64,000 bases of DNA from Voacanga thouarsii (lineage: Eukaryota; Streptophyta; Magnoliopsida; Gentianales; Apocynaceae), in assembly GCA_026120185.1 (NCBI GenBank), contig JANUWF010001176.1, positions 5,651,501 to 5,715,500 on the forward strand. The letters are read 5' to 3'. The notes beneath the pieces were generated by a model. It saw nothing but the letters and a program-made list of their open reading frames with translations. It did no database searches and was not told the DNA's origin. Made by a program: the position numbers and the translations under genes. Positions 1-12,553 of this stretch are shown in pieces (the first letter of the stretch is position 1; every line of letters starts with the position of its first letter).

Positions 1-1023
1 CCTTGATTAAATTTCCTTGGTCTGGAAAGTTTAAAGCATGAAATTAATCAATGAATCTTTGGTCTAGCAGACATCAATTAACCTTTAATTACTCAATCCT
101 CAGCAATTAAACCCCCTTGGTCTAGCAAGTTAACAGCCAATAAATATGAAATTAATCAATTGCACCCACCATCAACCTCTTTGGTCTAGCAAGTTAATGA
201 AAAGAAACAATCAATTAATCTCGTAATAAGCCCAAGTAATTAAATACCAAGAAAAACAATCAATGATTCAAAAGATCAAATAACTCTAATTATCATGAAT
301 ATCTAAAACAATGTTAAATTACAATAAAAATAATTAATATATCATTGTTGAAGAAAAAGAAAACAAAGTAAAAGAAAGCACTCATAGGCAAGCCTCATTA
401 TTCCTTTGAAAATCTTCTTGCACCACCCTCCTTAAATTGAAGAATTCCTTATTTGGTTTGAGTGATTTTCTATGATAATCTATAAATTCTCTCTTTTTCT
501 CTTGTGTTTTCATCTATTTATAGGCTTAGGAAGTGCCTAAACTCGTTGGTATAATGTTCTTGGCTGAGTAGAAGTTGGAAGATACTAAAACTCCACAGAT
601 TACCAAAAATCGCATGCAAAAATCAAAATTTCGTCTTTACCTCAGAGCATAACCGGCGCCGGTTGTGTTCTGTTTCTTCTATTATTCACTGATTTTTTCT
701 TGATTTCAGTACAATGTAGTCCAAAGTGTAGCCGGCGCCGCCTTGGCTACTAGAGCTGGCGCTGGTTCGGTTCTGTTCCGGTCTCGTTTCAACAATTTTT
801 GATCGCTTCGAAGTTCGTGTCATCAGCATATGGCCGGTGCCGCCTTGGTTCTATTTTGCAACGTTTTTGCTTCATTTTATCCCTAAAATATGAAATAATG
901 AACAAAATACCTTTCCAAGGGTAAAATCTCAAATATGAAGGAATATGACTAGTTATTGAATAAAATGTATCACAAAAGAATCTCAAATAACTAGAAAAAA
1001 TATGACTAATTTAGGCCCTAACA
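1..1023 (-). mobile_element. Partial gypsy-type LTR (H), cut by window start
   Basis: On the minus strand the LTR begins at 1023 with TGTTAGGGCC and reads leftward off the window. It matches the complete solo LTR at 12554-14064 and the 5' LTR at 43448 over its whole visible length: the opening block, the GC-rich GGCGCCGGC modules, the TATA box and the region after it. Short repeats of the form CTTGCTAGACCAAAG occur in its left third. The outer flank 1024-1028 (ctgag) would be its TSD. Whether it is a solo LTR or the end of a full element cannot be seen. It interrupts the internal leader of the copia element whose LTR lies at 1485-3419. Confidence 0.8.
515..522 (-). promoter_or_regulatory. TATA box of LTR H
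   Basis: On the minus strand the sequence is TATAAATA inside the block CCTAAGCCTATAAATAG. The same context recurs in the LTRs at 12554, 43448 and 54537-60684, about 500 bases inside the LTR, which suits a U3 core promoter. Confidence 0.6.
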
Positions 1024-1484
1024 CTGAGCTAAGGGGCTGCCTGAGCCCGGCTGCAATTTGTAAGCCACGGCTGGGCCTAGGCACCAGCCTCGACTCCTTG
1101 CTTTCCGAGCCGCAGCTAACTTGGCTCGGCTCGTCTCGGCTCGGCTAGTCGTCTTCTTTAGTTGCTTTTTTTCCCTCTGCAAATTTTTCCAGAATCTTTT
1201 TGCAACATCTTCACGATCGATCCAAGATGGTTTCTTGTTACATTTTTCTCAAAAATGAACACCACCTCCACCTATACCCTCTCAAAGCGGATTTACACGA
1301 TTGCTAAACAAAGCAATAAAAATTTACAGAATTTCCTAAATCTCAATCGTGAGGTGTACAGAGCAATGTACCCATACCAAAATAGCGAAGGATCTCAAGC
1401 ATTCATAACAAATAATCTTGCCAATTTTGTTATCTAGCATGCATCATTGCTAAGCTATTCAAAGTTACTTGCTCTAATACCACT
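1024..1484 (-). mobile_element. Copia-3 leader remnant with initiator-Met PBS
   Basis: This is the internal region just inside a minus-strand copia LTR. At 1471-1482 the minus strand reads TGGTATTAGAGC, one base from the usual TGGTATCAGAGC primer-binding site for initiator tRNA-Met, two bases inside the LTR end. The rest is non-coding leader. The outer part, 1024-1155, is unusually GC-rich with GGCTC/GAGCC repeats. The region is cut at 1023 by LTR H. No gag protein is recognisable. Confidence 0.65.
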
Positions 1485-3419
1485 TGTTGCTATGAAAACA
1501 ATACAGGAAAAACCATGCATGTTCCATCAGTGGCGAAAACTAAACACAGAGGGCAGCGGAAAGGGGGAAAAAAAACAATACCTTTGTGCTTCATTTTACT
1601 CTTCACTCGTGAAGAAGATGATTGAACTACTGGAACGACTTCTTCTTTGGATGATGACTCCGGTTGAAATCCCGTGATCCATCTACTTTTTCTAGTTTGC
1701 ATGAATGCGAGCCCTTCTCAAGAACTCAGAATATTCCACCACCTATTTATTTACTTGTTGGTGAAACAATTTAGGCAAGGAAAAACTAGTCTCAAAAATA
1801 GTTTTTGATCATTTACTATTGATTAGAAAAATCAAGAAACAAAAAAAGAAAAGAAATGCACGAGAGAGAATAGGCAAAATAGAGCTTCTTTTTTTTTTTC
1901 TTCGTGTGTTTTCCCCTTGAAAAAAATAAACAAGACACATAACTCACTCTTAGATAACGAAAACACTAGGGTTATTGATTTTTCAAAATACCCGGAATCT
2001 ATCAACAGAAGAGGTTTAGCTTAGCCTAAACTCTCCTATTCTGTGAATTAAAGAAAACCCTTTAGTTCAGGCTATTGGGCCAATAATAATTTATTATTTT
2101 CCTTAGACCCAATGAGCCCAAAATAATAACCATTAATTTTTTATTTCTGAGCTTATTAAAATAACCCAATAAATAATTAATGAACTCAAATGAACTAAAA
2201 TAATTATTTAGCCTTTTATTAACTAGTGTAGGCCCAGGTTAATTTTTTTAATTATTCAATCTGGGCTTAGGCCCTGAATAATTAACTAACCAATTAAACT
2301 AGATAACAAATTTAATTTCTCTCGTTCTTTTATTTTATTTCAATTCAAAAATAAATTAGACTTCCTGAATAAAATAAAATCATTTCTATTGAGACCATTT
2401 CCTCCACCTAAAATTAATTAGGACTTACGAGATATTCTGAGGACCAAAAACACACATCGTTGTGGCTACTAAAATGACCAAAATACCCCTGCTATATGAA
2501 TAATTATATTTTGTATTTTAAATATTTCTTAATATCACCATAAGAAAATATTGACCCAAAGGACAATGTTGCGTTAGCTATGTCTTCGATCTATAGGTGA
2601 AATGAATAAAATATCCCTCTACGCACCACTGTGCATTTAGAGAAGAAAGAATGTACTAATATCTCTCTAAAAGATATCTACCATCCTTAGGCTTCTAGTC
2701 CAATTTTCCACAACTTCTTGGAATATTTTCGCTTTTCAAGGGAGCTACCCTAAAGCAAATATCCAAGTCTTTTTTTCCAGGGTCTTGGATAATTAGATCA
2801 TTTGGATAACCACAAGAGGCGATATAGTATAGAAAACTATCTTGTACATGTCTGTCTTAACTAACTAGTTACATATACCCAACACACAAGTATATTAGTG
2901 CTTCTAAAGAACCTCAACTATAGTATATCAAAGCATATGCTTTCAATTTCATCAGACCACCAACTGATACTCAAGCTGTAGAGTACAAGTCCACGTTGTA
3001 GCAGTAGTAGTCTAGGTTTCTATCACATAGTACTTTTTAGAAACCACTACTACAGAACCAGTTTTACGTATTCAAAATAAGTTTGTGTCATGAAATGAGA
3101 AGACTACTCATTAGCTAGAGGTAAGCTATTCCCTATTTAGAATTCATAACACAATAACCTTACTATGATGAGATCCCCATTATCATCATTTGGTTAAGAA
3201 CAATAGTTTATGTGTTAAGTATCCCATGATCCATACTTGACTGTGAAAGACCTCCATTCACATGAACCATTTACTTAAATACAGTGGGTCTTTTCCAATG
3301 AAAATTGTGCACAAATATAAGAAGGATTTCACAAACAAATTTTTGAAAAAAATACTTTTATTAATACAATTCAGAAATTATGTAAAAAAACCTAGTCTAA
3401 GAGGGCATACATCCCAACA
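1485..3419 (-). mobile_element. Copia-3 5' LTR
   Basis: The LTR runs on the minus strand from TGTTGGGATG at 3419 to CAACA at 1485, about 1.94 kb, followed inward by the Met-type PBS. It is clearly related to the copia-2 LTRs (34801-40904 and 52594-54394): both share the terminal gagggcatac block, the aattaattaatt-rich middle and the stretch around 2460 reading ctactaaaatgac. The other LTR must lie left of the window. Flank 3420-3424 (cgaac) is the expected TSD. It seems to be inserted into the LTR I sequence to its right. Confidence 0.75.
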
Positions 3420-5736
3420 CGAACTTCTTCGATCCTTGGCCTCTTAAAGGACTCATCATGGCATGCAACACTCTTTGATTGTTAAAACAACATCTTCAAC
3501 TTGAATCGATCATTGAACAAGTATTTTGTCCTAAACTTTCTCATTTATTTTCAAACTCAAGATTAATAGGATGACACCTTATAGAAGTATTGATATGATA
3601 GTTGATGATCTTGTGGTGTTGGGGAAAATAAATGCATGTATATGTGATATGTAAGTTGAGATGTGCATTAGGACTATTCTATGAGGTATATTTAGATTTT
3701 GATTTTAATATGAGGTTATGATTTATGAATTGGGTCTATATGACACTAGCATTAGATGGTATGGTGGATAATAGGAATTGTTGCCATTATTATTTTTGCT
3801 AATGCCTTAATATTGTTAATCTTACCATCAATTACCATGCAAACATTTATGCTGCTATTAATACTACTTTTGCTGTGAAAAATATTATTATTACCCTACT
3901 TGTATGTTGACTACTTTATTTATTAATAGAAAAATTATGACTACTTTTAATTATTAATAGTAATATTATTGTTACTTTTGATACTTAAATCGTTATCATT
4001 ATTTTTATTACTAATATTATTTTTAATAATATTAAATATTATTAATATTATAAGTATTATTATTAGCATTGCTATTTTTAAATATCACTGATATTATTAG
4101 TATTACCAAACATCATTATTTTAGAGAAATATTAATAAAATTATTATTATTACTATTATTATCGTCATTAGCCATGTTATTTTTATTTAATGATATTATT
4201 ATTAATATTAATATAATAAATATTATTATTAAACATTATATATATATAAATATATACATATTACTATCATCATTACTATTTATATTATTCATTTTATTAT
4301 CCTTATAACAATATTATTATTTATAAAATTATCAATATTTTATCAATACTTTTGACAAGGTTATTATTTTTTATTGTACTCAATTAATACTTATATCACT
4401 TATGTTACTATAAGATCCAATCTTTCTTATATTAATGTTAACCTCTAAAATATTTTATTAATTAATTTTAGAACTCACAAACCATTAATATCATATTTGA
4501 GTGATGCTATTGATTATGTGTATGTAAAGTTAGGAGTTATCTGTACCTATGCAATTTCTTTGCTTAGTTGTGCACCAATAGTGACATATACCCTGTGTTT
4601 ACCCCAGACAGGGTTAGGTTGCATTGAGCAAGACCTAGAGGATGATTTTTATAAGTAAAATCAAGAGATCAAGTAAGTCCTTGCATAAGGGTGTTTGTTA
4701 GACAAAAGCGCTTCTGCAAGTTAAATGTACTGATTACCATGGAAGATGTACTTTGGGATGCAATTATGGATAGTTTATTCTTTTTGCTAAAATAAAATAA
4801 ATTTTAGTCAATCAAACAATTTCCCAAGCCAAACGTTAAATTTTTCTTAAACTAAGATTGTCTAAAAACCATAATTGCTACTTCAAAGAAAACACTTTGT
4901 TGATTTTGCTCTTTCCAAGTGGGATAAACGTAACATTGAGTACTCAATAAGGGTAGACTACTAGGACTAGTCTTTGAAGGGTCGGGGTAAGTCTCTCAGT
5001 AGGTGATCACCTCTGAGGGGTGAACTCTACCTAGACAAGATGCCAGTTCTGGTTGGTCAGGCTGGTCTGAACTAGCAGTACAGTTCAAGTGGACTATTCA
5101 TTTTTGGAGTGAACAACCGGTAAGTTTGGATGTAGAGATAGAGGAGTATCTCACTCAGTGGGCCGATCACTGACTTGTATTGTGATGCAAGGTTTCACAG
5201 TACACAGTCATAATATAGGATTTCATGGCCATGACTATGATGTAGGGTTTCATAGTCAACTTTATTTGAGTGGTTTATTTCTTTACAAGTTGAGCACTTT
5301 TATTTTACAAATACTAATAAAACACCACTCAATGTTCAAAGATAAATTTCTAGACTTGCAGGCTTTTTGTTGTGACTTGTTCAAAATTTGCATACATGAA
5401 ATATTTTCTTAAGCTGTCATGAGCAATCACAGGACTAAGAAAAGTTTCTCACCACTTTTTTATATCATGTATTTAGGTTGATCCTGCTTCAAAGTTTAAT
5501 TTACTTATGCTGCCATGAGCTTGGAAAATGTATTTTGATGTATTTATTCGTTGGAGAGTTTAGTTACCTTCTATTTGTTTAAAGGCTTGTATAAGTATTG
5601 TTTGGGGATTGTAATAAGTTTATTATTAAGTTATTTTCTTATTTATTTTCTATTACCTAGTTATAAATACCCCTTGTTCTAAGGATAGGGTGACATCCTT
5701 GCCTCTTTTGTGGCACGTAGATAGTGGGATGTTACA
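3420..5736 (-). mobile_element. Partial 4.3-kb-family LTR (I), minus strand
   Basis: Read on the minus strand from 5736, this begins TGTAACATCCCACTA and matches LTRs A (16350), B and C: the GGATGTC block, the tract with gagatactcctc, the ctcagaggtg block, cttattgagtactcaa, and a segment near 3500 aligning with LTR A around 18570-18600. It is more diverged than A, B and C. Its 3' half is missing where copia-3 begins. The inner flank 5737-5741 (cctat) would be its TSD. No coding capacity is seen. Confidence 0.7.
4020..4320. repeat. ATT/TTA-rich low-complexity tract
   Basis: About 300 bases made almost only of A and T, with many TTATTA and ATTATT trinucleotide runs. It lies within LTR I at the place where LTRs A and C carry an equivalent aataaataat-rich tract (around 17640-17900 and 56760-57060). 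The apparent short ORF here is an artefact of composition. Confidence 0.7.
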
Positions 5737-6790
5737 CCTATATTGAATTAATCCTAACCCTCCAAATGTTTTAAATCACAACCATTGATATATACTTCTT
5801 TCTTAAGCAATTTAATTAAGTCCACTGATTTTTATTACGTAAAAAGAAATTCTAAGATCCCCTAGTCCCTCTCAAGTAGCCAGCTCTCTCTTCTTTGTCA
5901 AAAAAATCATCTTCCTCTCTTGTTTCTTTCATTTGGTGGAAATTCCCCTTCCCTCTTTTCCCTTTTCATTTTTTTTGAACAAAAAAAGAAAAAAAAGAAA
6001 AAGAAACATAACTTGGAAATTGAATATTGAAACCTCCATTTGATGTGATTCAAATTTCTAAGAGATTTTCTTCAAAAAGGTATTAAACAAAAACTATTTT
6101 ATCTTTGATTCCTCAAGATTGAGCAAAATTGATTTTCTAGACATATTTGAATATCTTTTAAAATTGCTAATTTTTATTTAATTTATGAAGGGGATTTGAT
6201 GAGATATTATTGATAACATGTTTTACTGAGTTTATATGTTGATCTATGTGAGTTTTGTGAAGAATTGATTTTGGATTGATGATTAAAACTGCTTAGAAAA
6301 CAAAACACTATTTCTGAAATTGTGGATTACATAAAGTTTGGGATTTAGATTTACATAAAATTGATTGAGGATCTGTTGAAATCTATTTCTATATAAAAAT
6401 ATCATGTCTTCAGAGTAATTTGACATTTGGTTTACATGAATATCATATCTAGAAGTTTGAAAATTATTCTTTTTTCTGTCTGAAAAGCTATGTCGATAAC
6501 ACGAATTTGAAGAATTATTTGAATCCTTTTTCGTTTGAATTTTGATTTGAAATATTACCACATGAAACTTCAATATCTTGGAAGGAATTTGCAAAAAAAA
6601 AAAAAAAAAATCGTTAGATTATGACTAGGGATTGAAATAGACAAGGCTCTTAGTAGGGGCCTATGGCCTGGCCTGGCCTAGGCTTGTTTAGTAAATAGGC
6701 CATGTTTGGGTTTAAAACTAGGCATGTTTAACTAGATAGGCTAGGTTTGTTTAGTTAAAGCCTGGCTTGAAGCCTATCAGGCATAGCCTG

Positions 6791-6830
<40 letters not shown>
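6791..6830. repeat. (TA)n microsatellite
   Basis: A TATATG run followed by pure TA dinucleotides inside the left arm of the hAT-like element. Confidence 0.9.
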
Positions 6831-6836
<6 letters not shown>

Positions 6837-7091
6837 ATTACTATTATATATTATATATTATATATATCTTACATTATTTTCATTCCCACAATTAAGGGTA
6901 TTGACAATATATTTAAAAAATGCTAAGAAAAAGGGTGAAAGACTAAGAATGTGATTAGATGAAGTTTGAGTAAAGAAAAAAGAGGGTGATCATAAATTGA
7001 TGTAAGAATATTGGAAGGAAAAAAATAACTTGTCGCTACCTCATAAATACTAGTGAAAAATACCAAATAATTATATAATTATATCTTATTA

Positions 7092-7098
<7 letters not shown>

Positions 7099-7152
<54 letters not shown>
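7099..7152. repeat. (GA)n microsatellite
   Basis: About 27 uninterrupted GA units in the middle of the hAT-like element. Confidence 0.9.
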
Positions 7153-7155
<3 letters not shown>

Positions 7156-8576
7156 ATCTAACTAGAATAAAGTAATGAAAGGAAAATAAGAAGAGAAAAA
7201 AAGGTAAAGTTTAAATAAAGGATATGCATTTATTAAAAATATATCATTTAATTACTTGCTAATAATAGAAATTAAACTAAGGTATTGCATTCTACGGGGT
7301 TGACAAAAAAATTTTCTCCTTCTCACTTATCATTAAAAGAAAATTTCAATAAATCAAAGCTAGATAGTAAAATACATATTAAAAAAAAATGTTAAAAACA
7401 TTTTTTACATCATTTTCCATCTCGTAACATCATGGGGCATTTATTTAAAAAAAAAAGATTTCATTTTATATAGGAAACTAGAATTTTACTTGTGGATTAA
7501 GTATCATTTGATATTTTTAATGTCTTATTCTCTTTTATTATAGTAAATACTTGTTTATGATAAAATTTTTATAATTTTTTTGCATGAAATAAAATTTTCT
7601 ATTTTGACTTAACATATAAAATGTTTTAAAAATATTTAAGTTTGTTAAATTATTACTTTAATATTATTAAAATAAGTGATTGATAGTCTTAATTTATTAA
7701 TATAATTTATATCAAGAAGGTAATAAAACTTTAAGTAGGTTTTAAATAATCTTCAAGTTATGCCAAGCTTTTAAACAAGCTAGGCCCGAACATAAAAAAA
7801 GGCCTTATATAAGCTAACAGGCCAGCCTCAGGCCTTTAACCTACGCTACAAGCCCAGACCTGCTTAGTCAAAGCCTGGCCTAGCATGACCTATTTCCATC
7901 CCTAATTATGCCTTGTAGATTGTTCTAAATAATTATTGAAAAAATCATTCCCAAATCTATTTTTTAGTGTTATTGTAGCGGTATATTAATTTTAAACATG
8001 CAAATGACCTACATAGAAATATGATCTCTAAGTGAAATTTGTACAGTATATTCTATACATATTTAAGTTATGATCTAGAAAGTTTGAGTGGATAATGAGT
8101 TCATTTGCCTAGTTAACTAATCAAATCATTTTATGCTCTGTTTGCCCTATTAGCACCAAATTTTCGATTTGTAAATAATTGGAAAACTTATGAATTTGAT
8201 ATAAGCCATTTATAATTTTAATTTTATTAAATTATAGGATGCTATGGGACTATTTTTTATGTTTGTATCATTGTACTTTGATGTTTGATTGATGACACTT
8301 GTGTATTAGCTCTTATACGTGAAATAATCTACTTTTGTGATTAGTATACTTGTAGAACACTTTGAATTATTGTATGATCACTTGATAATGTTAATTGTTG
8401 AGTGTAATTATTATAATAATTTCATATTATATGTGATTGATAATTGAGAATTAATGTGTTGTTACTGAGTGGGGATACAGTGAGATAGGATTGTGGGATT
8501 AGAATGATTAAAACCATGAATGAGATGATATATAATTATCATAGGGGAATGATTTATATGCTTGAGTTAAATGATA

Positions 8577-8578
<2 letters not shown>

Positions 8579-8609
<31 letters not shown>
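8579..8609. repeat. (AT)n microsatellite
   Basis: A pure AT dinucleotide run inside LTR J. Confidence 0.85.
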
Positions 8610-8615
<6 letters not shown>

Positions 8616-9982
8616 GTATTAGATTTTGTGGGAGCTAAAGGTCTTGAATTTTGTGAGAGTTAAAGGTTTTGAATCAAGGAACTAAGTTGAGATTTTCAAG
8701 GTAAGTCTCCACATTCATAAAATGTTTTCAAATGCAAGTAATTTTTATAAATTCATGTGTTCTTGTAAACTCTTTCATACAAAAATGAGTTCAATTTTTA
8801 TTATGAAAGAATGCTTAGTTCTCTTTATGAAATGTTGCAAAGTATTAGAAACCTCAATGATTATGAATTATCTATGCATGCTTTACTTCGATAAATCCTC
8901 TAGTTATGAAATGTTGAGTTGGAAACCTTGTATTGATTATATAAAGTACTTATGATTGAAATTCTCATGCATATAAAGGTTTGCGAAAGCTATAGCATGA
9001 CTTTAAATAATTAGCTCCAATTACTATGAAAGTTATTTATGATATTTGAAAATTATATATATTTCTTGAGTACTCAAATATGTACTTATACTAACTTATG
9101 TAGATTTGAGAATGTTTTCCAGTTGATGGCCACCTTCAAATAGTTGTGACTTTCTTAGTGAGGTGACAATATTTGTAGTAGAGTTGTCATTAGCTAGCAA
9201 CACATTTTTCTTTAAGGAAAATAGAAGCGAACATGGGATATCCACACTGGATTAGCACTTAATGGCAGTATCATGATGATATTGAATTGATTATTATGGC
9301 GATATCATGAAGGTATTGAATTGATAATTTTTAATGTCGGTAGGATTCAATCCTATTCATGCCGGATGGTAACTTTATTGACAAAATGAGTTCCCATCTA
9401 TTGATATAAGATCTCAGTGTGTGTTTTACCAAATAAATACGTATTTTTAAAATACAATATAGAATATGAATGAAAGGTTCAATATAAATGTTATGAATGA
9501 TTTTGTGATCCCGAATGTTATTGGGTTGTTATTTTTCCTAAAAAGAGAAAAATGTTATAGTTAGTTTTTAATCATGATTCTCATGAAATACATTGTGAAT
9601 TATACGAAGACGTGTAATAATATTTCTTACATTTGTTCCAGTAAATTTTGATCATGCATCTTGAAAGCCATTGCTAAAACTCATACGTTGCATATTACAA
9701 GACTTACTGAGATTTTTATCCTATAGTATGTTATTCATGTTTTTCAGGGATACTTTTATAGAGTAAAACCAAAGGGAAATAATTTACTGTTATTTTGAGA
9801 CTCTCTATATTTGTATTCATATATATTATGGACGCTCAATTTGAATTTTCTCATTTGGGAGTTTGGAGTTTATTTAAACTTTTAAACTTTTATTATTTAA
9901 TTTAATGCATTATAAAGATCTATTGTCACTTAGATGGGACAACATCCCCGACCAGTTGGTTATGTAGTTGTGGGATATTACA

Positions 9983-10016
9983 TAAGAACTTTGCAACAAA
10001 ATGATATGCAAACAAG
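9983..10016 (+). pseudogene. Copia-4 pol fragment left of element K
   Basis: These 34 bases sit between LTR J and element K. Joined across K they continue the copia-4 reading frame: LRTLQQNDMQTS reads into the integrase-proximal sequence starting at 15566. The last five bases (acaag, 10012-10016) are the K TSD. Confidence 0.6.
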
Positions 10017-11471
10017 TGATAGGGGCAAAATTCATCTATATTTTTATAATTATTTGAGGGTGTTTTATGATACATTTGTTGTAATAACTAGGCATATTCC
10101 TTCATATTTGATATATTACCTTTAGAAATGTGTTTTGGACTTTTATTGCAGAAAACAACGAAAAAACATCAAAACTGTCGCCGTTGCAGTGCACAGCTCG
10201 CATCGGGGCCCCATTCTGGAAGGGAGGAAAAAGTCAAGAAAAACAGAGCATGTCAGGCACGACTAGAGTATGGCCAGTACCGGCTATGAAGGACGGAGCC
10301 AACACTGCTTCCATGCTGCCCAATGTTGGTGAGCTTTCCAACTATGTGCAAATTTGGTAATTTTCCAAGAGTTTTGGCATTTTTCATTCTCTACTTTGCC
10401 CAAGACTCTTTGGGAACAAATTTTAGCCTCCTAGAAGCCTATTTAAACAAGAAAAATACAAGACAAACGTGTGATTTGAAGGATCCAAGCTAGGTACTTA
10501 TTGTTCAAGTTAAAATCACCACTCAAAGGGGTATTGTTCAAAAGAGGTTTTCAAGAAAAGAAGAAGGGCTTGTCTATGAGTTCTATCTTTTATCCTTTAT
10601 TTAATTTTCTAGAACAATGATGTTCTTAATGTTTTTATTGTAATTGGATATTATTTTGGGAATTACAATTTTAAGTTAATCGAGATTTTTTATCAATCTA
10701 TTGTTACCCTTGGTATTTGATTACTTATTATCATTAGTTATTGATGTGTTTTCTATTGTTACCCTTGGTATTTGATTACTTGTTATCAATGGTTATTAAT
10801 GTGTTTTCTTCTAATTGACTTGGGAAACGATGTTAGAAGTTCATTATATTGATTTCATATTTGTTAAATCTTAATGGACTTGGGAAATGAAGTTGATATT
10901 AAATAACTAAAGTAATCAAAGATTGGTTGATTTCACCTAGAGCATAGGGTCATTGGCTAATTTCATATTTATAAGGTATGAGTTTAATCCATCTTTTGGT
11001 TACTTTGGTTTGATTGGCAAATCTGCTAAATTAATCAAGGGATAGTGATTTCATGGATTGGGAAAGAAGTGGAATCTACATAAATATGTTCATAACTTGG
11101 GAAAACGATTGAAATTTACTGAAGTTCCTTCATGGTACCAAGATGACAATTAATTGTGATAAATGCTAAGTAATTCAATATTATGTTTTCAGATAATTAT
11201 CTAGTTGCGAATTTGCATCCTTGATTTATGTCTATTTTTATCTTTAGTTATTTTTCTTTTTATTATCTTCTTATTTTATTGGATAAACAATAAAGATTTG
11301 CGTAAAGTAAGGTGGGAGTCTAAGTTCTCGTAGAATTGATATTTACTATTTCCTATATATACGATGGATATACTTACCCGTATGTGTAGTTTTAGTGGTT
11401 AGCATTTTATTAAAACTTGATTGATTGTGTAATTTGTTGGTAATATTTTCTACACTAAAAAACACGCATCA
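10017..11471 (+). repeat. K LTR1 (complete, 1455 bp)
   Basis: TG...CA ends, with an opening block shared with LTRs H, L and D (ATTTGAG, TTTATGATACATT, CATATTCCTTCATATTTGA). A TATA-like CCTATTTAAA lies near 10438. The last 375 bases are the part repeated in LTR2 and LTR3. Confidence 0.85.
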
Positions 11472-11477
11472 AGTTTT

Positions 11478-11495
11478 TGACGCCGTTGCTGGGGA
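11478..11495 (+). other. K primer-binding site 1 (tRNA-Asp type)
   Basis: TGACGCCGTTGCTGGGGA is 16 of 18 identical to TGGCGCCGTTGCCGGGGA, the complement of the plant tRNA-Asp(GTC) 3' end, six bases after the LTR end. Confidence 0.8.
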
Positions 11496-11689
11496 TGGGA
11501 ACTACCGGAAACACTCGAATATTGTTAATTTAGCATTCGTTGTATTTGTAAATACCACTAACTTTTGTAATTTGTAAATCTCTCTTACTTGTGTATTTTT
11601 CTTATCTTTATTTTTATATTATTTTTATTATTTTTCTTTTTGCTTTGATCTTTGTTTTTTTTTCTTAAGAGCAAGATTCACATCATCAT

Positions 11690-12380
11690 CATGGACAATC
11701 CACAATGGGGACATGTGTGGCCATGGACACAAATTTAAAGGAGTTATAATGATGATAGTTGGCTAGGTTACAAGCTTGGATTGACGCTTTTAATGAGACT
11801 TCACTAGAAGCATCAATAAATTCTTTTATTATCAATTCAAATTCATCGGTTAAGTGGCATAAAGAAGCTTCCCAATGATTGAGCCATCAACGAACAAAAC
11901 TAGCTAAGTTAGTTGAGGATGCCATAAAGGCTCATACACTTGAACAAGAGGACTCCCAAATAGAGGAGGGAGGATAATAGGGACAAGTGCACAATGTGTT
12001 AAGAGAGGTATTCGATACTACTCGATGTGCTAACAATTCTAACTTCTCTTTGTCACATAAATTTTTAGGTTCTTCTCAATGCTTGGAGAACAATGGTCTA
12101 AATGATGATGTGTTTTGCTTCACATGCCTCAAGGAGTTGGATCTTTCAATGATGTATCGTATGAAACCCTTGGAGGATGTTCACAACTCATACCCTTCAC
12201 CCCAATTTTAGAGAGGTAACTTGGTATTTGTAGATGGGTTGAAAAATAAGGTTTTTTTAATCTCATCTTTAAAATCTACACTACTAGGTTCAAAAGGGAA
12301 CTTTAATTTGACAAATCTTTTGAAGGGATAAGTGGTTATTCTAATGTTTATACACTTTTAGATATAATTTACATCTTTGT
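11690..12380 (+). pseudogene. K internal unit 1, gag-like remnant
   Basis: The translation starts MDNPQWGHVWPWTQI and is then broken by stops. It parallels the better preserved copy at 14508-14915. After the coding remnant comes non-coding sequence that runs straight into the truncated LTR2 near 12381. The protein is not one I can name. Its place just after the PBS and leader suggests the start of a gag. Confidence 0.5.
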
Positions 12381-12553
12381 ATTGTGAAACAATTGAATTT
12401 TACCTAAGTTCCTTCATAATGCCAAGATGACAATTGATTGTGATAAATGCTAAATAATTCAATATTATGTTTTCAAGATAATTATCTAGTCACATGAATT
12501 TGCATCATTGAGTTATATGTGTTTTTATCTTCAGTTATTTTCCTTTTTATTCT

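Larger units (their letters stand above)
6626..7904. mobile_element. Non-autonomous hAT-like DNA transposon
   Basis: The ends are inverted repeats: TAGGGATTGAAATAGAC on the left and, on the minus strand from the right, TAGGGATGGAAATAGGTC. They are flanked by an 8-bp duplication, attatgac (6618-6625) and attatgcc (7905-7912), 7 of 8 identical. TAGGGATG-type ends and 8-bp duplications are typical of hAT elements. Both subterminal regions carry repeated AGGCCTGGCC and AGGCTTGTTTAG words in opposite orientation. The 1.28-kb body is non-coding, with TA and GA microsatellites, so movement would have depended on a transposase made elsewhere. Confidence 0.8.
5737..9982 (-). mobile_element. LTR J (TGTAATATCCC family), minus strand
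   Basis: The right end, read on the minus strand from 9982, is TGTAATATCCCACAAC followed by GGGGATGTTGTCCCATC, matching the start of LTR G (28247) and the A/B/C family. Near 9690 the sequence ttactgagattttta matches the conserved motif about 300 bases into LTR A. The flank 9983 onward is copia-4 sequence, so J interrupts copia-4. It contains a hAT-like element (6626-7904). Its left end is not resolved; the 5737-6600 part is assigned by contiguity only. There is a short degenerate direct repeat at 9255-9335. Confidence 0.5.

Noticed and set aside
6283..6594. 103-codon minus-strand frame
   Set aside because: Lies in AT-rich LTR J sequence with no recognisable protein pattern.
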